A DNA stretch of 64,000 nt from Gammaproteobacteria bacterium (lineage in GTDB: Bacteria; Pseudomonadota; Gammaproteobacteria; GRL18). The translations under genes were made by a program, and so were the position numbers. The notes under the pieces are model-generated. The model did no database searches, was not told the origin of the DNA, and saw nothing but the letters and a program-made list of their open reading frames with translations. The stretch lies in NCBI GenBank assembly GCA_016744995.1, contig JADGDG010000015.1, positions 1 to 64,000 on the forward strand. Reading direction: 5' to 3'. Within the stretch, counting starts at the first letter, position 1. Each line of letters starts with the position of its first letter. Shown in pieces: positions 7,553 through 16,645 of this stretch.

Positions 7553-8895
7553 TTAAAATTTCTCTTAAATTTTTTTATGATCTGCTTTGAAGTTTCATAG
7601 TGATTCAGGATATCATGTGCTTCATATCTTTCAATAAAAGAGTTTATCTGACTTAAGTGTTCAGTGGTTTCAATAACATGATTAATTTTGTAATCCAGCA
7701 TAACTAATGAAAGATTTTTCAGCCAAAGGAGGGCAAATTCAATTTGTTGATTAATGACTGAATGTGGAATTTCTAATAGAGTATTAAGAAGTGCTAATAT
7801 GTTGGAGCAGAAATTGTTATTTTTTCTTATCAATAAATAAGCAGAAATAGAGCGCATTTTATATAAATCAGATTTGAGCCTCTGATCTGAAAACTCTGCT
7901 TGTGAAAATAATTGAATATAGAATTGAATTTCAGATTCATATTTATGTTGACTTATTTCACTGTACTCTAAAGTCTGTGCAAGTGCTCGTGCATCCATTG
8001 AGCCTATATGATTTATGTCAATTTTTTTTAAAAATTCATCAGCTCTCTGATTAAGGCTATTGTGTAATTTTGAATGATCATCTGAAAATGGTGAAACAAG
8101 AGTATTTTTGTTCTGCTCAATCTGATTTAGAAATTCACATAGAAGGTGAGTTCTAAGTGCATAAGAGGCATGTTTACAGTCTCTTGAAATTGAAATTATA
8201 TCAAGCTCAGGGGTATGTCGGATGTATTGATAGGGAAATTCTGTATCAATATAGGCGTATTGTTTATCAGATAATGACTCAAGAAGAACCGGCATATTAA
8301 TAAATGCGGGTTTATTGTTAAATTGTATTTCCAGCATATTTTTTAACTGAACAATCATATCACTCAATAGTGGATTGCCAATGGTGCTATCGTTATCTTT
8401 TCTATAATATTCTCCATTGAGTAAAATAATATTAATGGATGGATTTCTTTGATAGATTTCATTAATTGTATTGGTGATCGTTTTAATGTAAGTCTCAATA
8501 TCTCTGCTTTCACTCAATGGTTTTTTATAAGGCTGAAAATTATAGTTAAGGAGGCAGTCACTGACATTCTCAACACTGCAGTAAATATTCTTATCCTTGT
8601 TGATTAATAGCTCTGCTGGTGGAAAAATTTCCAATACAATATGTTGAAAGGATGGGACTTTATTTAGCCAGTTCAGTTGTTCATTAAGAGCGGGTCGTGT
8701 ATGACAATTATTATCAATTTGTTTAATAAAGTCATTGTTCTGTGCATTGCCTGGATCAGTGTCAGTTAGTAATGCAGGTAGAAAATTGAGTGCATAATGG
8801 TGGTCAATTGTAATTTGATTAAGTAGTTTCTCCTCAATTTCTTTTTTTAAATGGCCAATGATACAACGACCAATACCTAATATTTTAATGCTCAT
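7549..8895 (-). CDS. Unknown protein, possibly SGNH-hydrolase-like, 448 aa
   Basis: I do not recognise this family firmly. Residues 1-15 (IKILGIGRCIIGHLKK) have the position and feel of a GxSC/GDS block in SGNH-like proteins, though the nucleophile would be Cys or absent. Further on are HIVLEIFPPAELL, INIILLNGEYYRK and, near residue 240, SRDCKHASYALRTHLL, which could be the late Asp/His block. Residues 290-448 are all-helical. It is cytosolic by prediction. It sits 17 bases after the radical SAM gene and overlaps the glycosyltransferase, so the three form one operon. A role in modifying a sugar on the flagellum is inferred from context only. Confidence 0.5.
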   Translation of the reverse strand: MSIKILGIGRCIIGHLKKEIEEKLLNQITIDHHYALNFLPALLTDTDPGNAQNNDFIKQIDNNCHTRPALNEQLNWLNKVPSFQHIVLEIFPPAELLINKDKNIYCSVENVSDCLLNYNFQPYKKPLSESRDIETYIKTITNTINEIYQRNPSINIILLNGEYYRKDNDSTIGNPLLSDMIVQLKNMLEIQFNNKPAFINMPVLLESLSDKQYAYIDTEFPYQYIRHTPELDIISISRDCKHASYALRTHLLCEFLNQIEQNKNTLVSPFSDDHSKLHNSLNQRADEFLKKIDINHIGSMDARALAQTLEYSEISQHKYESEIQFYIQLFSQAEFSDQRLKSDLYKMRSISAYLLIRKNNNFCSNILALLNTLLEIPHSVINQQIEFALLWLKNLSLVMLDYKINHVIETTEHLSQINSFIERYEAHDILNHYETSKQIIKKFKRNFN

Positions 8896-8912
8896 ATTTA
8901 ACTCTTTTAAAC

Positions 8913-9974
8913 TCAGGCTTCGTAATGTTTCAGGTTTCTTATAATGCGCTCAAGGCCAATTTGTTTGATATTGTTTTTATTAACATGTTCCAGGCATTCT
9001 TTTAAATAATCAAGCTGTTTCATATTAAATATATCTTTATACTGATAGATGTTTTCTTCTGGATAGGGGCCTACAATGGGGTTAAAAACTATAATTGTTT
9101 TTAATTTATGAGCAATATCAAGACTCTTTTTTACATCAAATATTGTTGATTTAGAGATCATATAGTTCCATTTGATAATATCATCACAGCCGGAATTAGA
9201 TTCTTGTTGTTTTTTTGAAAAATATTCAAGATTAGACCAGACTGTTTTAAATTGATTTGTTACTCTGATTTTTTTGAATGTTTTTTCTTCAGGAGAATCA
9301 ATTGAAATAATAAACTTGATTGGGTTGTCTCCATCAACCATATTATCAATCATTTCATGTGTAATGATTGAACCATTAATTATGATGGTTATTGTTTGGT
9401 GAGGTTTAAGCCGTTGTTTTAATTTAAGCATTGAAGCGTAGAACTTTTTGTCTGTAAATACTTCACCTCCCTGAAAACGAACATTTCTTATGTATTTCAT
9501 ATTCATTAATATCTTTGAATAAAGCTCTGAATCAATATGCTCTTTGGCATGATGATCCTGCTTGCACATAATACAGTCCATGTTACAGAGTTCATTAGTT
9601 TGTATATCAAAACTATATGGAAAGCTCTGAACAATTGTTTCCCGTTTCTCTATTGATTGAATTGATTGATTAATATTGTCATAGACTTGAGTGTTTTCAG
9701 GTACTCCTTTTGTTAACTCAACGGGAAATTCATTAACAGTACTTAGCTTTCTAACGATTTCACATTCTGGATTGCAGCCTGAATCACTATAATTGTTATC
9801 CAGAATGTTCTTGCGAATGGTCTGCATGATATCTGAGTTCCATGCATCTTCGATGCTATTACTATTGATATTACCAAGTTCAGTTGAATTCATACAACAT
9901 GGCTGGATACGGCCGTTTCTACGAATAAACAAATCACTCCAGGGAAAGTGACAGTGTTTTAATTTTATACTCAT
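8913..9974 (-). CDS. Radical SAM protein with N-terminal SPASM-like cysteine block
   Basis: The radical SAM core (about residues 115-310) carries CNMDCIMC, an exact CX3CX2C motif for the 4Fe-4S cluster that cleaves S-adenosylmethionine, followed by FQGGEVF (the GGE motif). Before it, residues 8-75 hold CHFPWSDLFIRRNGRIQPCC, GNINSNSIEDAWNS and CNPEC. These are the features of a SPASM auxiliary-cluster domain, which normally sits at the C-terminus. At 353 residues the length is ordinary. It heads a three-gene operon with the SGNH-like and glycosyltransferase genes. It may modify a sugar or a peptide; no substrate can be named. Confidence 0.8.
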   Translation of the reverse strand: MSIKLKHCHFPWSDLFIRRNGRIQPCCMNSTELGNINSNSIEDAWNSDIMQTIRKNILDNNYSDSGCNPECEIVRKLSTVNEFPVELTKGVPENTQVYDNINQSIQSIEKRETIVQSFPYSFDIQTNELCNMDCIMCKQDHHAKEHIDSELYSKILMNMKYIRNVRFQGGEVFTDKKFYASMLKLKQRLKPHQTITIIINGSIITHEMIDNMVDGDNPIKFIISIDSPEEKTFKKIRVTNQFKTVWSNLEYFSKKQQESNSGCDDIIKWNYMISKSTIFDVKKSLDIAHKLKTIIVFNPIVGPYPEENIYQYKDIFNMKQLDYLKECLEHVNKNNIKQIGLERIIRNLKHYEA

Positions 9975-10008
9975 AATTTAAAATGCTCTTGTCGGTTCAA
10001 CGCTCAAT

Positions 10009-10152
10009 TTGTAACTACTCAGCGTGTTTAGATTTTGCCCGAGTTCAAGGCATTTTTGCACGGAGAATGTGAACATATAAGTATATGTGACCATTTGAGT
10101 ACGAAAATAACGCAGAAATCGGGTAAAAGATGAGTACCCTGAGTAGTTACAA
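10009..10152. mobile_element. MITE-like nested palindrome, 144 bp
   Basis: The ends are perfect 14-bp inverted repeats (TTGTAACTACTCAG and its complement). Inside are two further nested pairs: TTTTGCCCGA/TCGGGTAAAA (one mismatch) and a central ACATATA-AG-TATATGT. No coding frame is present. It fills nearly the whole gap between the 1069-residue gene and the radical SAM gene. The structure resembles a miniature inverted-repeat transposable element; a similar nested design occurs at 53886. Confidence 0.65.
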
Positions 10153-10157
10153 TTATT

Positions 10158-13100
10158 TTAACAAAATGATTCTGCTATGGTTGTTGCCATTTTTTTGCTA
10201 ATACTCTCATAACTGAAGGTCTCGTATAATTTTTTGGATGCTTTTTTTGTAATTATTTGTCTTGCATCTTCATTATTCTTATAGTATTCCGCTAAATGAA
10301 TGAGTTCGTCTTCATCCTTATAAAAAATAATTTCTTCATCTTCCTCAAAAAAGTTTTCAATAGGGGATGAGTCATTATTTATTTTTCGTGATAACATAAA
10401 TGCACCAGAAGCAATAATTTCTATGGCCCTCATATGTAAAGTTGTTCCAGGACTTATATTCAGACAAATTTTAGCGTGATGCATCAGGTGATTTAACTCA
10501 ATACCATTTTTGGCCACGCCTTTCGAGTAAGGTTTAAAAAGTGGTATCTGTTCCCATCGATTTCCATACAGGTGAATGTCAAAATTATTATTGGAGTTGA
10601 TTAAGGCTGCTAAAGGTCTTATTTTCATTTGCAGAAAAAATTCATTTGCAAATCTTGTTTGAGGCTGAAAATCAAAGAGGTAATGTAGTTCTTCATCATC
10701 TTTAAAGCCAAACTCATGAAGAATGTTTTCAATAAACTTTGTTATTCCTGTATTAGGTATCAAACAAAAATCACTTAACTCAACCAGTGACATATCTTTT
10801 ACGAACAAATAAAGGTGATAAAATATTTCTTTAATTTGTTCTTCATTAATAAGTCTGTCGTTAACTGCTTTTTGTTCATAAATATTTAGGGTAAATTCAT
10901 ACTTTTCGGGACTGTGAATCGGATAGAAGGTTGTAGACAATTGGGGTAAATGTGTTGCGGATAAAATATCGCAGTTATATTGTACTTTCTTCTCGACAGA
11001 AGGATAATAAACTTTGTCATTATAACCAAGGTGTAGAAAATGAACAGGATGATCTTTATAAACAGGTAAATTTTTTGCAAGATCAACCCAGCGTTCAGCA
11101 AATACAAAAGTGTAATCTAGTTCTGAGGGGGAAATTTTATTTTCGGTGATGTTAGGCAGCATATCCTGTATCCAGTTCACAAATGGAACTGATTTTGGCA
11201 CTGTAGGATATTCACTTCTAAAATGATCGATAATAATAATCAAATCAGGTTTAAAATTATTGATTGTTTCTATGACACCGTCATTAGTCATTCTCTTATG
11301 ATCGTCTGTTTCAGAAAATAAAAGTGTTGTTGCCCCCTGTCGCTGGAAACCGTCGATTAAATCTCTCATGCAATATTTTAAAAATGAAGTAAATCGGCTG
11401 GTCAGGCCTAAGACTCTAAGTGAACTGATGTTTTCAGGACTAAATTTATCTTGCCATTGCTTATCTGAAAAAGCTGAGTAATACTCATCTACTTTTCTCA
11501 TTAATGCATTACTATTGTCGGTTCTTAAATGAAATATGTCCTGTGATAGCTTATCCATTTTCCTGGCACTGGTGCCTGGCCTTGTGGTAACGGTATAACC
11601 TGGTACTGGATTCTCACTGCTTAATATTGTTTTTTCATAATCCTGACTTGATTGTTCAATGAACAGATAAATGCGTTTACTTGATAAAATTCTACTTAAG
11701 TCATGAATAATTAAGTTAAAGATAAAATATTGTATGTTTTCTTCAATGATGTAAATCGGGACTTCCATTGTATGCCCATCAACAGGTTTGTGAGTGTGTT
11801 TGAACAACTCTAATAATTCACACCCTGAACCAAAACTCATGACTAATGATGTACTGAGTTCATGTTTTTCACTGATTCTGTTGAGTGATTTACTAAGTGA
11901 GTTCTGATTTAGTTTAAATAACTTTTTATTATTGAAACTCACTTCAAGTGCAGAATAAATTTTATCATTGTAGTCGGTACACAGAATTTTAATTTGATCG
12001 GTTTCAAGAATGTTAATAACTTTTTCGTAAAATTCAATATGATGTGTTTTTAAAGTTTCTAAATTCTTATTAAGCAGATTTTGGCAATGTTCAAAGAAAT
12101 CATCTGAATTACTTTCCAGTATTATATTGCTATAGTTCAGGCTACTCTTTTTTAATAACTTCTGTTTTTGAGATTGATTGAGTTTTAAATAGTTATTAAT
12201 TAGAAAAATTAATTGTTCATTGATGCTTTTCTTAATCAGTGAACTGGGAAGATTGATGGTTTTTTTGATATGGCATCTCAGAAGATAATAATTGATTTCC
12301 TGATTGTCTGAAAAAACATAATCATTTTTATTAGTTTTAAATGGGTAAAACTGCTCAATTTGAGAGGTTATTTGATCCCATAAAACAATGTTAATACATG
12401 ATAAACTTTGATAACTATTATCGAAGGCATTTCTTTGAAAGGTAAAATGAGGATTATATTCAATGTATTCTCTAATGCTGTTAATGGGCTTTAAATCATC
12501 GAATTCATTATAGTCCTTTTCAATAAGAACTGAAAAACCATTGTTTTCTAAAAACTTTGATATTTTTTTGAGTGATTGTTGGTCATCATTCTGCTTGCCA
12601 GTCAGTATATTGACTGGGATAAAGACTCTTAACTGTTTTTCTTTAAAATCAGGATTCAACTGACGGGCTTGCTTGATAAGATTGTCAAGACTAACTTTCT
12701 TATTGTGTAAAGCTGTTTCAATTCCTGCTTTAAAATGCGAACTTATTTCACTTTTTAATGCAGTTTCTAGTCCTTCATGCAGCAATAGTTCAGATGGAAA
12801 TCTTATTGATGTTTCTGAGAAGTATGGGATCATCTCATTTAAATTAACATTAATTAAGCTTTTATATTGTTCCAGATTTAATGCTTCACCATGATAAAAA
12901 CACAGTTGTCTGCTTGTTATGTGATCACTTAAGCCTTGTTGAAATAATGGTACTAAATTACATTGTTTTGCTGTGTTTAAAGCCTGAAGCTGATCAATAA
13001 AATAGGTGTCTTTGTGTGTGGGCGGTTTGTGTTTATTGGTTTTTCTATAATGGAGAATATCTTCAATGATATCGGGTGAATCAGCGATAAGATCCATCTG

Positions 13101-13367
13101 ATGACCATTTTTATAAATGATTCTGGTAGGGATTGGCAGTGTATTAAGAGAGAAAAAATCAACAAATTCAGATTGTGTAACCTGAATCAAGTTTTCCAAT
13201 GAGCTGTCAGTGAGAGGTCCGTCGTAGTAACAATACTGGAGTCGTTCCTTACCATTATCTGTTATGATTTTATTTTGCTTCTCAGCTTCATGATAGGCCT
13301 GCTCTAAATCAAGAAAAAAAGTATCCATATTTGTCTTTACTGAAGTTGTTTTTACAAGTTGCTGCAT
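10158..13367 (-). CDS. Large protein: Maf-like middle domain fused to CgeB-like glycosyltransferase
   Basis: This protein has 1069 residues. Two N-terminal segments (about 40-95 and 150-205) look like a duplicated motif: each has a Cys-aromatic-Tyr-(D/H)G run (YCYYDGPL and LCFYHGEAL) followed by a helix and a TRIIYKNG- or SELLLHEG-type strand. Residues about 500-590 (MSFGSGCELLELFKHTH, VPIYIIEENIQYFIFNLII) resemble the Rossmann-like N-domain of Maf/DUF115 proteins. The last 420 residues form a GT-B glycosyltransferase with VLGLTSRFTS, DLIIIIDHFRSEYP, FVNWIQDML and the C-terminal ICLNISPGTTLHMRAIEIIASG. It is probably a flagellin or surface glycosyltransferase, with its own promoter upstream and the MITE-like element just after its stop. 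Confidence 0.7.
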   Translation of the reverse strand: MQQLVKTTSVKTNMDTFFLDLEQAYHEAEKQNKIITDNGKERLQYCYYDGPLTDSSLENLIQVTQSEFVDFFSLNTLPIPTRIIYKNGHQMDLIADSPDIIEDILHYRKTNKHKPPTHKDTYFIDQLQALNTAKQCNLVPLFQQGLSDHITSRQLCFYHGEALNLEQYKSLINVNLNEMIPYFSETSIRFPSELLLHEGLETALKSEISSHFKAGIETALHNKKVSLDNLIKQARQLNPDFKEKQLRVFIPVNILTGKQNDDQQSLKKISKFLENNGFSVLIEKDYNEFDDLKPINSIREYIEYNPHFTFQRNAFDNSYQSLSCINIVLWDQITSQIEQFYPFKTNKNDYVFSDNQEINYYLLRCHIKKTINLPSSLIKKSINEQLIFLINNYLKLNQSQKQKLLKKSSLNYSNIILESNSDDFFEHCQNLLNKNLETLKTHHIEFYEKVINILETDQIKILCTDYNDKIYSALEVSFNNKKLFKLNQNSLSKSLNRISEKHELSTSLVMSFGSGCELLELFKHTHKPVDGHTMEVPIYIIEENIQYFIFNLIIHDLSRILSSKRIYLFIEQSSQDYEKTILSSENPVPGYTVTTRPGTSARKMDKLSQDIFHLRTDNSNALMRKVDEYYSAFSDKQWQDKFSPENISSLRVLGLTSRFTSFLKYCMRDLIDGFQRQGATTLLFSETDDHKRMTNDGVIETINNFKPDLIIIIDHFRSEYPTVPKSVPFVNWIQDMLPNITENKISPSELDYTFVFAERWVDLAKNLPVYKDHPVHFLHLGYNDKVYYPSVEKKVQYNCDILSATHLPQLSTTFYPIHSPEKYEFTLNIYEQKAVNDRLINEEQIKEIFYHLYLFVKDMSLVELSDFCLIPNTGITKFIENILHEFGFKDDEELHYLFDFQPQTRFANEFFLQMKIRPLAALINSNNNFDIHLYGNRWEQIPLFKPYSKGVAKNGIELNHLMHHAKICLNISPGTTLHMRAIEIIASGAFMLSRKINNDSSPIENFFEEDEEIIFYKDEDELIHLAEYYKNNEDARQIITKKASKKLYETFSYESISKKMATTIAESFC

Positions 13368-13625
13368 GTTTTTATCTTATAATGAGTCAAAAATTGGTCA
13401 CTTTTATTAAATCTGTGATACTGTTTCATTAAATGTGCAATTTTCAGGCCATTAGTAAATTAGGATAGCAGTTCGTTCAAATGAGTCAAGGCTCTGTGCC
13501 TGCTATCAGGAGTGAACTTCTTTGTGGTGCATCTTTTGCATGTTTACTCTTTAATATAATGCGGTATTAAACTTATTTAATATCGTGCTGAACTATTAAA
13601 TGTTACTCAAGGAGATTGATTGACA
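13368..13625. other. Divergent intergenic region between glycosyltransferase and sugar operon
   Basis: No gene was found. It holds the sigma-54-like site at 13525 for the rightward operon and must also hold the promoter of the leftward 1069-residue gene, which I could not locate. GGAG at 13611-13614 is the ribosome-binding site of the cytidylyltransferase. Confidence 0.4.
13525..13540 (+). promoter_or_regulatory. Putative sigma-54 promoter for the nonulosonate operon
   Basis: TGGTGC-ATCTT-TTGCA has GG and GC separated by exactly 10 bases, as in TGGCACG-N4-TTGCW. It lies about 85-100 bases before the cytidylyltransferase start and suggests coexpression with the flagellar sigma-54 class. Confidence 0.55.
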
Positions 13626-14330
13626 ATGAGCTGTGGATTTTCTGCCCTTATCCCACTTAGAGGTGGTTCAAAGGGAATTATCAATAAAAATATTAAGCTG
13701 ATGGCTGGCAAACCGCTTTGTGCCTGGGTTATTGAAAGTGCTGTGAAGGCAGAGTCTGTTGATTGTGTTTATGTCTCAACTGAATCATTTGAAATTAAAC
13801 AGGCGGTAGTTGAAATTAACCGTCAGTTTATAAATCATGATCAATATAAGAATAAATTAAAAATTATAGACCGCCCAGATAAACTGGCCAATGATACGGC
13901 CTCAACAGAATCAGTCATGCTGCATTGTCTGGAAGAAGTTGATTTTGATGCTCTGATCACAATACAGGCAACGTCGCCAATGCTCACCAGTGATGATCTG
14001 AATCAGGCTGTCAGGCAGTTTAAACAGGAAAAACTGGATTCATTGCTTAGTGCTGTGGTATTTAAACGTTTTTTATGGAATGCTGATGGTGCTGCTATTA
14101 ATTATGATCCCTGTAAAAGACCCCGACGTCAGGATTTTACCGGGCATTTAATGGAAAATGGTGCTTTTTACATCACTGACCGGGATTTATTAAAAAAAGA
14201 AAAATGCCGTCTGGGCGGCAAGATTGGGGTTTACACCATGCATGATATTTCCGCAATTGAAATTGATGAATTATCAGACTGGGCAATTGCAGAAGCAATA
14301 TTGAAACAAAAGGTATCAGGTGATATCTAA
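13626..14330 (+). CDS. neuA: CMP-nonulosonic acid synthetase (acylneuraminate cytidylyltransferase)
   Basis: This enzyme transfers CMP from CTP to a sialic-acid-like nonulosonic acid (neuraminate, legionaminate or pseudaminate), making the activated donor used by flagellin glycosyltransferases. The N-terminal LIPLRGGSKGIINKN is the nucleotide-binding signature, ITIQATSPML the conserved middle motif, and RPRRQDF plus ENGAFYI are further family hallmarks. At 235 residues the length is normal. ATG at 13626 is preferred over the in-frame TTG at 13620 because GGAG lies 11 bases before it, although TTG is possible. The next gene, a NeuB fusion, follows after 17 bases in one operon. The exact sugar is not determined. 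Confidence 0.9.
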   Translation: MSCGFSALIPLRGGSKGIINKNIKLMAGKPLCAWVIESAVKAESVDCVYVSTESFEIKQAVVEINRQFINHDQYKNKLKIIDRPDKLANDTASTESVMLHCLEEVDFDALITIQATSPMLTSDDLNQAVRQFKQEKLDSLLSAVVFKRFLWNADGAAINYDPCKRPRRQDFTGHLMENGAFYITDRDLLKKEKCRLGGKIGVYTMHDISAIEIDELSDWAIAEAILKQKVSGDI

Positions 14331-14347
14331 CGAACTGGTTGTAATAA

Positions 14348-16600
14348 ATGATAATTGAACGTAATTTTTCCAAATTTGTTGTCTTTGATGAAGAGAGCAT
14401 TCTTAATGCTCTGCAAAAAATCAGTGAAAACAAATCGGGTATTATTTTTGTCGTGACTGCAGCAGGGATTTTGTCCGGTGTTGTGACAGACGGTGATATC
14501 AGGCGCTGGCTGACAGAAAATAAAACGCTGAATCTGGATGAATCGATTGCTCAGCTTGCTAATACCAATTTTCAATATGCTTCAATTGATGATGATCCCA
14601 AAAAAATTTCCAGCCTTCTAAGTGAGCGGATCTGTGCGGTGCCATTACTTGATCAGCAAAAAAGACTCAAGGGTGTGGCTTTATCTAAAGACTTAAGATG
14701 TGAAATTGAAGATATTGTAATTAATGAATATTCACCTGTTTTTGTGATTGCTGAAATTGGTAATAATCACAATGGCTCTTTTGAGCTAGCGTGTAAGCTT
14801 ATTGATCAGGCAAAAGAAGCCGGAGCTGATTGTGCTAAATTTCAGATGCGTGATATGGATGTTTTATATCGAAATTCACAATCAAATGATGCTGATCTGG
14901 GGGCTGAATATACGATTGATCTGCTTAAGCGCTTTCAACTTTCAGATAAAGAACTCTTTGCTGCCTTTGATTATTGCCATTCAGTTAATATTATTCCTCT
15001 GTGTACACCATGGGATAAAAGTAGTTTTGTTAAATTAGAGCAATATGGTCTTTCCGCCTATAAAGTTTCTTCTGCTGATTTTACCAATTTTGAATTGACC
15101 CGAACCATTGCTCAAGCTGGAAAACCATTGATTTGTTCAACTGGGATGGCTACTGAAAATGAAATCAAGCAGGGTATTGCACATCTTAAAACATTGAATG
15201 TACCTTATATCTTATTGCATTGTAATTCGACCTATCCGGCACCGTTTAAAGATATTAACTTAAAGTATATGAGTCATATCAGAGAGTTAGGTGATTGCCT
15301 TGTTGGCTATTCCGGCCATGAGCGTGGTACAGCTGTTGCCGTGTCTGCTGTCGCTCTAGGGGCTAAAATTATTGAGAAACATATTACTCTGGATAAAAGC
15401 TGGGAAGGTAATGATCATAAAGTCAGTCTCTTACCAGAAGAATTTAAGCAGATGGTGGAAGCAATACGCCAGGTTGAACCTTCACTAGGAAGCTCAGTCA
15501 GTGAACGAATGATCTCCCAGGGTGAAATGATGAACCGGGAAGTATTAGCCAAAAGTCTGATTGCTTCGGTTGCAATTAAGAAAGGGAGTGTTATTTCTCG
15601 TGATATGGTTGATATTAAAAGTCCGGGGCAGGGAATACAGCCCAATCGATTAAATGATTTACTGGGACGGGTAATTTTACGGGATATGCAGGCCGCTGAT
15701 TTTTTCTTTCCCAGTGATTTGGGGGAAGGACAGGTTCAGGCAAGAAACTATCATTTTAAACAACCATGGGGAATTCCGGTTCGTTATCATGATCTGCAGC
15801 ATCTGAAAAATATGTCTAATATGGATTTGCTTGAAATTCATTTAAGTTATAAAGACATGGAACTTGATTTTAAAGATTTTATTCCTGAGCCGCTGGATCT
15901 TGATCTGGTGGTTCATGCGCCAGAACTCTTTTCTGGTGATCATACTCTTGATTTATGCTCATTAGATGATGACTACCGGCAACGTTCTATCACTGAACTT
16001 CAGCGTGTTATTGATTTGACCCGCTCACTGAAGAGCGTTTTTTTAAAATCTAAAAGAACGCCTATTGTAACGAATATGGGTGGTTTTAGTGATACAGCAC
16101 ACCTGGATCAGAAACAAAGAACTTTACTCTATGATCTGCTGGAAGAAAGTTTGTCAAAGCTTGATATGAATGGTATTGAAATTATTCCACAAAGTATGCC
16201 GCCCTTTCCATGGCATTTTGGTGGTCAACAGTTTCATAATCTTTTTCTTGATAGCGAAGGAATTAAACTTTTTTGCCAAAAAAATAATATGCGTATTTGT
16301 CTGGATGTTTCTCATACTAAACTGGCCTGTAATCATTATCATTGGTCATTATCCAACTTTGTTAAAGAAGTTGGACCCTATATTGCCCATTTGCATCTGG
16401 CGGATTCAGGAGGAGTTGATGGTGAGGGCTTACAAATAGACGAGGGTGAGATCGATTGGATAAGCTTGTTTCAGCAAATCAATCAATATGCACCAGAGGC
16501 GACTTTTATCCCTGAAATCTGGCAGGGACATAAGAACAATGCTGAAAAAGCCTGGCTGGCTTTAGAACGGCTTGAGAAGGCGGCTAAACGAAGCCAGTAG
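14348..16600 (+). CDS. neuB: NeuB-family nonulosonic acid synthase with CBS, SAF and TIM-barrel extensions
   Basis: This protein condenses a hexose derivative with phosphoenolpyruvate to give a nonulosonic acid. Its 750 residues hold four parts. Residues 1-125 are a CBS pair (GIIFVVTAAGILSGVVTDGDI), a likely regulatory nucleotide sensor. Residues 130-400 are the NeuB barrel (FVIAEIGNNHNG, AKFQ, STGMATENEI, HCNSTYP, GYSGHERG, EKHITLD). Residues 415-475 are the SAF/antifreeze-like domain. Residues 480-750 are a xylose-isomerase-like TIM barrel (VVHAPELF, NMRICLDVSHTKLACN, HLHLAD, PEIWQGH). Plain NeuB is about 350 residues, so this is a multidomain fusion. It is the second gene of the sugar operon. 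The barrel at the end may make or epimerise the hexose precursor, which is inference. Confidence 0.88.
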   Translation: MIIERNFSKFVVFDEESILNALQKISENKSGIIFVVTAAGILSGVVTDGDIRRWLTENKTLNLDESIAQLANTNFQYASIDDDPKKISSLLSERICAVPLLDQQKRLKGVALSKDLRCEIEDIVINEYSPVFVIAEIGNNHNGSFELACKLIDQAKEAGADCAKFQMRDMDVLYRNSQSNDADLGAEYTIDLLKRFQLSDKELFAAFDYCHSVNIIPLCTPWDKSSFVKLEQYGLSAYKVSSADFTNFELTRTIAQAGKPLICSTGMATENEIKQGIAHLKTLNVPYILLHCNSTYPAPFKDINLKYMSHIRELGDCLVGYSGHERGTAVAVSAVALGAKIIEKHITLDKSWEGNDHKVSLLPEEFKQMVEAIRQVEPSLGSSVSERMISQGEMMNREVLAKSLIASVAIKKGSVISRDMVDIKSPGQGIQPNRLNDLLGRVILRDMQAADFFFPSDLGEGQVQARNYHFKQPWGIPVRYHDLQHLKNMSNMDLLEIHLSYKDMELDFKDFIPEPLDLDLVVHAPELFSGDHTLDLCSLDDDYRQRSITELQRVIDLTRSLKSVFLKSKRTPIVTNMGGFSDTAHLDQKQRTLLYDLLEESLSKLDMNGIEIIPQSMPPFPWHFGGQQFHNLFLDSEGIKLFCQKNNMRICLDVSHTKLACNHYHWSLSNFVKEVGPYIAHLHLADSGGVDGEGLQIDEGEIDWISLFQQINQYAPEATFIPEIWQGHKNNAEKAWLALERLEKAAKRSQ

Positions 16601-16631
16601 TCATTAGTCTATTGACAGCAGACTAACGACT
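16599..16631. terminator. Hairpin between convergent neuB and maf genes
   Basis: AGTCATTAGTCT and AGACTAACGACT pair at 11 of 12 positions around a 9-base loop. There is no clear U-run, so if it terminates at all it does so weakly. Its place between two converging genes makes a bidirectional role plausible. Confidence 0.35.
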
Positions 16632-16645
16632 ATGGACAACAGACA

